Below are positions 59,865-64,000 of a stretch of 64,000 bases of DNA, piece by piece. Under the pieces are notes generated by a model. The model was given only the letters and a program-made list of their open reading frames with translations, did no database searches and had not been told where the DNA came from. Position 1 is the stretch's first letter; each line of letters starts with the position of its first letter. The translations under genes were made by a program, and so were the position numbers. Source of the stretch: Candidatus Butyricimonas faecavium (GTDB lineage: Bacteria > Bacteroidota > Bacteroidia > Bacteroidales > Marinifilaceae); contig CALUKD010000006.1 of the NCBI GenBank assembly GCA_944321125.1, positions 91,980 through 155,979 of the forward strand. Direction: 5' to 3'.

Positions 59865-61757
59865 ATGAGAAAATGGAGTATTGACGATTCAGCAGAACTG
59901 TACAATATTAACGGTTGGGGGCTGAACTATTTTTCGATTAACGAGAAGGGACACGTTACAGTAACACCGAAAGTCGGAGGACCGAAAATTGACATCAAGG
60001 AATTGATGGAAGAACTTCAGGTGCGGGATGTATCGGCTCCCGTGTTGTTAAGGTTCCCGGACATCCTTGATAACCGGATCGAGAAAATCTCTAGTTGTTT
60101 TCAAGCCGCAGCGACGGAATATGGTTACACGGGTAAAAATTTTATCATTTATCCTATTAAAGTGAACCAGATGCGTCCGGTAGTGGAAGAGATTGTCAGT
60201 CATGGGACCAAATATAATATTGGTCTTGAAGCAGGTTCTAAACCGGAACTTCATGCGGTGTTGTCGATTGATATTGATGACGATGCGATGATTATATGTA
60301 ACGGTTACAAGGACGAAAATTATATCGAGTTGGCTCTTTTGGCCCAGAAAATGGGACGAAATATATACTTGGTTGTAGAGAAATTGAATGAGTTGAGAAA
60401 TATAGCAGCTATTTCTAAACGCTTGAAAATACGTCCGAATATAGGGATCCGTATAAAATTGGCAAGTTCCGGAAGTGGCAAGTGGGAAGAATCCGGAGGG
60501 GATGTCAGTAAATTCGGGGTGAATTCGAGTGAATTGCTGGAGGCTATGGGTATTTTGGAAAAAAACAAAATGACAGATTGCCTGAAGCTAATACACTTCC
60601 ATATTGGTAGTCAGGTCACTAATATACGTCGTATCAAGACAGCATTGAAGGAAGCTTCTCAGTTCTACGTGCAATTAAAAAACTTAGGATCCAATATACA
60701 TTTTGTGGATATCGGAGGGGGATTAGGTGTGGACTACGACGGGACACGCTCGGCCACGAGTGGCAATAGCATGAATTACTCGATTCAAGAGTACGTGAAT
60801 GATGCCGTGTCTGCGTTAGTAGATGCCTGTGAGAAAAATGACTTGGAGCAGCCGAATATTATCACTGAATCAGGACGTTCTTTGACAGCACATCACTCTG
60901 TGTTGATTTTCGAGGCTCTTGCCAGTACAAGTCTACCTGCTTTCGATGAAAACGAGGAAATCGACGAGAATGCTCACGAGCTGGTGAAAGAGTTGTATGA
61001 TTTGTGGGAGAATTTAAATCAGCCCCGGTTGATCGAGACTTGGCATGATGCCATGCAGATCCGGGAGGATGCTCTCGGTTTGTTTAACCTTGGCCTGATC
61101 GATTTATTCACCCGTGCGCAGGTGGAACGGTTATTCTGGTCCGTGGCTAGGGATGTGTATGATATGGCAGTAGCCACAAAACATGCCCCGGATGAGTTAA
61201 AGAAAATTTCCAAGATGTTGCCGGACAAATATTTCTGTAATTTCTCGTTATTTCAGTCTTTGCCCGATTCATGGGCGATCGACCAGATATTTCCGATCAT
61301 ACCGATTTCCCGTTTGAACGAGCAACCGACTAAATCGGCAACAATTCAGGATATTACCTGTGATTCTGACGGGAAAATAGATAATTTTATCTCGACTCGT
61401 AATTTCTCGTATCATCTTCCGGTACACGAGTTGAATGGTAAAGAACCGTATTATTTGGGAGTATTCCTTGTGGGTGCCTATCAGGAGATTCTTGGAGACC
61501 TACATAACTTGTTTGGAGATACGAATGCCGTCCATATCAAGGTGAAAGGTGATGATTACGTGATCGACAAGGTGATTGAGGGGGAAACGGTGGCTGACGT
61601 GTTGGAATATGTACAGTTTATGCCGAAGAGGATGGCTCGTACGGTGGAAGTATGGGTAACTTCTTCCGTGAAGAAGGGAATTATCTCGGCAGAAGAGGGG
61701 CGGGAATTTTTGTCCAATTATCGTTCCGGACTGTACGGGTATACCTATTTGGAATAA
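59865..61757 (+). CDS. speA: Biosynthetic arginine decarboxylase
   Basis: 630 residues, full length. PLP Lys is K99 in FIIYPIKVNQ. LIHFHIGSQVTNIRRIKTALKEA and VDIGGGLGVDYDG are barrel motifs, TESGRSLTAHHSVLIFEAL the second-domain phosphate site, with NFSLFQSLPDSWAIDQIFPI and ITCDSDGKIDNFI later (active-site CDSDG loop from the partner subunit). The enzyme makes agmatine from arginine for polyamine synthesis. It stands alone with its own terminator. Confidence 0.97.
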   Translation: MRKWSIDDSAELYNINGWGLNYFSINEKGHVTVTPKVGGPKIDIKELMEELQVRDVSAPVLLRFPDILDNRIEKISSCFQAAATEYGYTGKNFIIYPIKVNQMRPVVEEIVSHGTKYNIGLEAGSKPELHAVLSIDIDDDAMIICNGYKDENYIELALLAQKMGRNIYLVVEKLNELRNIAAISKRLKIRPNIGIRIKLASSGSGKWEESGGDVSKFGVNSSELLEAMGILEKNKMTDCLKLIHFHIGSQVTNIRRIKTALKEASQFYVQLKNLGSNIHFVDIGGGLGVDYDGTRSATSGNSMNYSIQEYVNDAVSALVDACEKNDLEQPNIITESGRSLTAHHSVLIFEALASTSLPAFDENEEIDENAHELVKELYDLWENLNQPRLIETWHDAMQIREDALGLFNLGLIDLFTRAQVERLFWSVARDVYDMAVATKHAPDELKKISKMLPDKYFCNFSLFQSLPDSWAIDQIFPIIPISRLNEQPTKSATIQDITCDSDGKIDNFISTRNFSYHLPVHELNGKEPYYLGVFLVGAYQEILGDLHNLFGDTNAVHIKVKGDDYVIDKVIEGETVADVLEYVQFMPKRMARTVEVWVTSSVKKGIISAEEGREFLSNYRSGLYGYTYLE

Positions 61758-61780
61758 TTACGGGCAAATTATAAAATAAA

Positions 61781-61828
61781 AGATCGTACCAAATTCATAA
61801 CTATGAAGCAGGTGCGGTCTTTTTTTTG
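61781..61828 (+). terminator. speA: Terminator of speA
   Basis: AAGATCGTACC pairs with GGTGCGGTCTT (two G-U wobbles) around a long loop, followed by a run of eight T. Confidence 0.75.
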
Positions 61829-61971
61829 TAAACACTTTTACGGATAAATGTTAATGTAAAAAATATCATAACAGATAATCAGCTTATTAATAAAAATTTA
61901 AAATTTAACACTATTAAAAGTAATGCAAATGTTTGCGGGCAAAAAAAGATTTACTAGTTTAGCATCGGTGA

Positions 61972-62051
61972 AAGAAAAAGCCTCGTGCTGTCACAGCAGG
62001 AGGCAACCAATAACAAATTTATGAAAAAAAATTGAAGTCTCTTTAGAAATC
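61972..62051 (-). ncRNA. Candidate small RNA, about 80 nt
   Basis: On the minus strand TTTG (62086-62083), 18 bases, TACCTTTG (62064-62057) predicts a start near 62051. The transcript would run about 45 bases, then fold GCCTCCTGCTG-tga-CAGCACGAGGC (61980-62004) with one mismatch, and end in CTTTTTCTTTC, a rho-independent terminator. It contains no reading frame of note. The pairing of a consensus promoter with a strong terminator 80 bases apart is the evidence. Confidence 0.55.
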
Positions 62052-62056
62052 CGGTA

Positions 62057-62086
62057 CAAAGGTATCGGCTTTTCTTTATTTACAAA
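62057..62086 (-). promoter_or_regulatory. Promoter of the 80-nt small-RNA candidate
   Basis: TTTG-N18-TACCTTTG on the minus strand; boxes match consensus, spacer one base short of the usual 19-21. Confidence 0.6.
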
Positions 62087-62324
62087 AATCTTTGTAGTTA
62101 AATATTTGTTATATCAATTAATTTTCGATATATATATATATATTGTTATACGTGGAAAGAAAATAAAGGTTGCAATTATTTGGTTTGCGGTGGAATGCTT
62201 TGGGTAATTTGGAGGTCGAATAAACAAATAGGGATGTATCTGTCCGAGAAGGTTGTGGTTAAAGCAAATTTACGGGAGGAATAGTGCTATCCACATCCGG
62301 AAATGATATGAAATAAAATGAAGG

Positions 62325-62376
62325 CAAAGACAACTTGAATCCGGGGTATTGTGGGTTGAGTTGTCTTTGTTTTTTG
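62325..62376 (+). terminator. Stem-loop with T-run upstream of the right-edge integrase
   Basis: CAAAGACAACT and AGTTGTCTTTG are exact inverted repeats (11 bp) with a 23-base loop, then TTTTTT. It suggests that an unidentified plus-strand transcript ends here. Confidence 0.6.
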
Positions 62377-62673
62377 TGACAGATACGATGGAGAAAAGGT
62401 GTTCGTCGGTTACTTCCGGAGATTGGTAGCATTCGAAAATAAATATATATTGCCTGTTGAACCATCTTTTTTCTCGTGGTTTCGTAGTAGACAGAGAAGT
62501 TCTTATCGATTCATAGAAATCCTGCCCGTTAGCCGGGAATCTTATTGTTTCAGGATAAAAGAAGATAGAATGAATATATCCTGAGTATAAATCGCTTGGG
62601 GAAAAAGCTGTCGTGACGATAAGGAGGCAAGGAGATAGGGAACAAGTGGACAACTTAAAGAAATAAAGTAGTA

Positions 62674-63879
62674 ATGGCAACAATTAAAATTAAGTTCCGT
62701 CCTTCTTCCGTGAGTGGAAAAGAGGGCACGTTATTTTATCAGGTGATACATAACCGGACAGTTCGGCAGATACATACGAATTACAAATTATTTCCTTCTG
62801 AGTGGGATAAATACTCGAAACGAGTTGTTTTACCCCGTTACGATGATGCCAGAAAACATTATTTACTGGAGATACGGGAAAAGTTGGAAAAGGATATGCA
62901 CAAAATGGAAAAGGCCGTTGCCGTGTTGGATGAGAAACGACAACCTTATACGGCAGATGAGGTGGTGAGTGCTTGTCAGGCACCGGTGGCGCAGTATTTT
63001 TTATTTCCTTTTATGGAAGAGGTTATTTTTCAAATGAAGGAACAAGGTAGGAAACGTATGTGTGAAATATACTCTGCCGCCTTGAATAGTTTTAAAAGTT
63101 TCAGGAACGGTAGAGATATTCTGTTGGACGATATTGACTCTGACGTGATGATAACTTATGAGACATACTTGAAGAATCGAGGAGTTAGCATGAATACTTC
63201 ATCTTTTTATATGAGGAATTTAAGAGCTATATATAATCGTGCGGTTGAGAAAGAGATGATCTTCCAACGGTATCCCTTCAAGCATGTATATACGGGGATT
63301 GACAAAACCGTGAAACGTGCTATTTCGTTGGAAGAGGTCAAGCGGATTAGGGGAATAGAACTGCAAGCAGATCCGTCTTTGGATTTTGCCCGGGATATGT
63401 TTATGTTCAGTTTTTATACTCGTGGTATGTCGTTCGTGGATATGGCATTTTTAAAGAAGAAAGATTTACAGAACGGGATGCTTTCGTACCGTAGGAAAAA
63501 GACCGGTCAGCAATTGTCCGTTAAGTGGGAAAAGGAAATGCAGGAGATTGTGGAAAAATATGACACGGGAAATTCACCTTATTTATTGGCAGTTATCAAG
63601 CAACCGGGGAAAGAAGAGAGGCGGCAATACTTGAATATGGCACATCTGGTAAACCGGAAATTAAAGGCGTTGGGGAAAAGCTTGGGGATACTTGTCCCTC
63701 TGACAATGTATGTTGCCCGTCATTCATGGGCAAGTATTGCTAAAAGCAAAAATATTCCGTTGTCCGTTATCAGTGATGGAATGGGGCATGATTCGGAAGC
63801 GACGACACAAATTTATCTTGCTTCACTGGATACTACGGCGATAGACAAGGCAAATAAGCGGATATTGAAATCTTTATAA
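62674..63879 (+). CDS. Tyrosine recombinase (Bacteroidetes invertase-type)
   Basis: 401 residues. An N-terminal Arm-like domain (MATIKIKFRPSSVSGKEGTLFYQVIHNRTVRQIHTNYKLFPSEWD) opens with the fold common to Bacteroidetes Tsr-type recombinases, followed by a SAM-like domain and a catalytic domain. FYTRGMSFVDMAFLKKKDL has the box I Arg, LVPLTMYVARHSWASIAKSKN the Y-x-x-R variant of box II, and ISDGMGHDSEATTQIYLASLD the His and Tyr nucleophile. Enzymes of this group often invert promoter segments next to surface polysaccharide or outer-membrane loci, and such a locus may begin just beyond the right edge. No inverted-repeat pair that would define an invertible segment is visible within the window. 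Confidence 0.88.
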   Translation: MATIKIKFRPSSVSGKEGTLFYQVIHNRTVRQIHTNYKLFPSEWDKYSKRVVLPRYDDARKHYLLEIREKLEKDMHKMEKAVAVLDEKRQPYTADEVVSACQAPVAQYFLFPFMEEVIFQMKEQGRKRMCEIYSAALNSFKSFRNGRDILLDDIDSDVMITYETYLKNRGVSMNTSSFYMRNLRAIYNRAVEKEMIFQRYPFKHVYTGIDKTVKRAISLEEVKRIRGIELQADPSLDFARDMFMFSFYTRGMSFVDMAFLKKKDLQNGMLSYRRKKTGQQLSVKWEKEMQEIVEKYDTGNSPYLLAVIKQPGKEERRQYLNMAHLVNRKLKALGKSLGILVPLTMYVARHSWASIAKSKNIPLSVISDGMGHDSEATTQIYLASLDTTAIDKANKRILKSL

Positions 63880-64000
63880 GTATGGTTTGTTGGACGTCAA
63901 ACCCAATGAAGCGGATGGTTTTTCCGGCAAAAGTGAACGGACATACAGGGGACAAAATAAAAAAATGTTTAGGTAAATTTTATATCTCTTTCTAAGAGAG
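63880..64000 (+). other. Region after the right-edge integrase
   Basis: 121 bases to the edge with no complete gene. GTTTGTTGGACGTCAAAC at about 63887-63904 is partly palindromic and could be a recombinase site; this is a weak guess. Confidence 0.2.

Larger units (their letters stand above)
61829..62673. other. Long intergenic region with a small-RNA candidate and a hairpin
   Basis: About 845 bases without a convincing gene on the plus strand. It holds the minus-strand small-RNA candidate (61972-62051) and its promoter (62057-62086), and an 11-bp stem-loop CAAAGACAACT (62325-62335) / AGTTGTCTTTG (62359-62369) with a T-run on the plus strand. It probably contains the promoter of the right-edge integrase, not located. 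Confidence 0.5.

Noticed and set aside
54017..62000. Complete integrative element from tRNA-Pro to a second att site
   Set aside because: No second copy of the tRNA 3' end was found in the window, and speA and HU are ordinary chromosomal genes.
63887..63904. Invertible-site half near GTTTGTTGGACGTCAAAC
   Set aside because: Only partly palindromic and no matching inverted copy was found upstream of the recombinase gene.
12..64000. CRISPR array
   Set aside because: No series of regularly spaced identical repeats was seen; the only short iterated repeats (54129-54170, 48175-48335) have no spacers of CRISPR size.

Overview
This window is the chromosome of a gut-type Bacteroidales bacterium, most likely Odoribacteraceae (Butyricimonas/Odoribacter-like; the family is inferred, not proven). 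The evidence is moderately low GC, SusC/SusD genes, Bacteroidetes promoters of the TTTG-N19/20-TAnnTTTG kind, lipoproteins with acidic residues after the lipobox Cys, and a complete hmuYRSTUV haem operon.

Layout. 1-5.2 kb: a SpoIIM / membrane protein / DUF4129 / DUF4350 / MoxR / DUF58 operon, cut at the left edge. 5.2-10.1 kb, minus strand: RND-family permease, MazG-like pyrophosphohydrolase, a four-helix-bundle protein with a frameshifted C-terminus, dtd and a PLP aminotransferase. About 10.5 kb: tRNA-Arg(CCU), then an ORF6N protein whose gene contains a perfect 19-bp inverted repeat. 11.7-17.9 kb: polyprenyl synthase, dCMP deaminase, S41 protease, membrane-anchored nuclease, TlpA-like thioredoxin, Dus and DUF454. 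18-20.7 kb: leuS. 20.9-30.5 kb: hmuYRSTUV, with a hairpin element between hmuY and hmuR and a Met-rich insertion in HmuS. Then a sodium:solute symporter and a pirin.

33.0-36.5 kb is the most unusual region. It has a 47-aa ORF, a stand-alone LytTR regulator, then one operon with its own promoter encoding a holin, an Amidase_2 endolysin and two DUF6266-type proteins. It looks like a lysis cassette with no phage structural genes nearby. 36.5-46.3 kb: prs, an M20 dipeptidase, and a SusC/SusD/DUF4843/PKD-like operon bracketed by two near-identical terminators, followed by a kelch-like gene fragment. 46.8-53.9 kb, minus strand: COG3014-type lipoprotein, LpoB-like lipoprotein, DUF1460 protein, pheS, VanZ, cyclophilin, FtsX-like permease and rbfA.

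54.0-64 kb: tRNA-Pro(CGG) with a tyrosine recombinase beside it and iterated repeats between them, a HigBA-like toxin-antitoxin pair with a palindromic operator, a probable structured RNA (about 205 nt, minus strand), a thioredoxin, an HU protein, a large protein of unknown function, speA, a second small-RNA candidate (about 80 nt, minus strand), and a second tyrosine recombinase of the DNA-invertase type at the right edge.

How the genes work together. The hmu locus is a complete haem capture, import and iron-removal system. In it HmuU (ExbB-like) and HmuV (DUF2149, with an ExbD-like Asp in its single membrane helix) look like a dedicated proton-driven energiser for HmuS. The 33-36.5 kb cassette would let a LytTR regulator control a holin/endolysin release event, with DUF6266 proteins as possible cargo. 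That role is inference.
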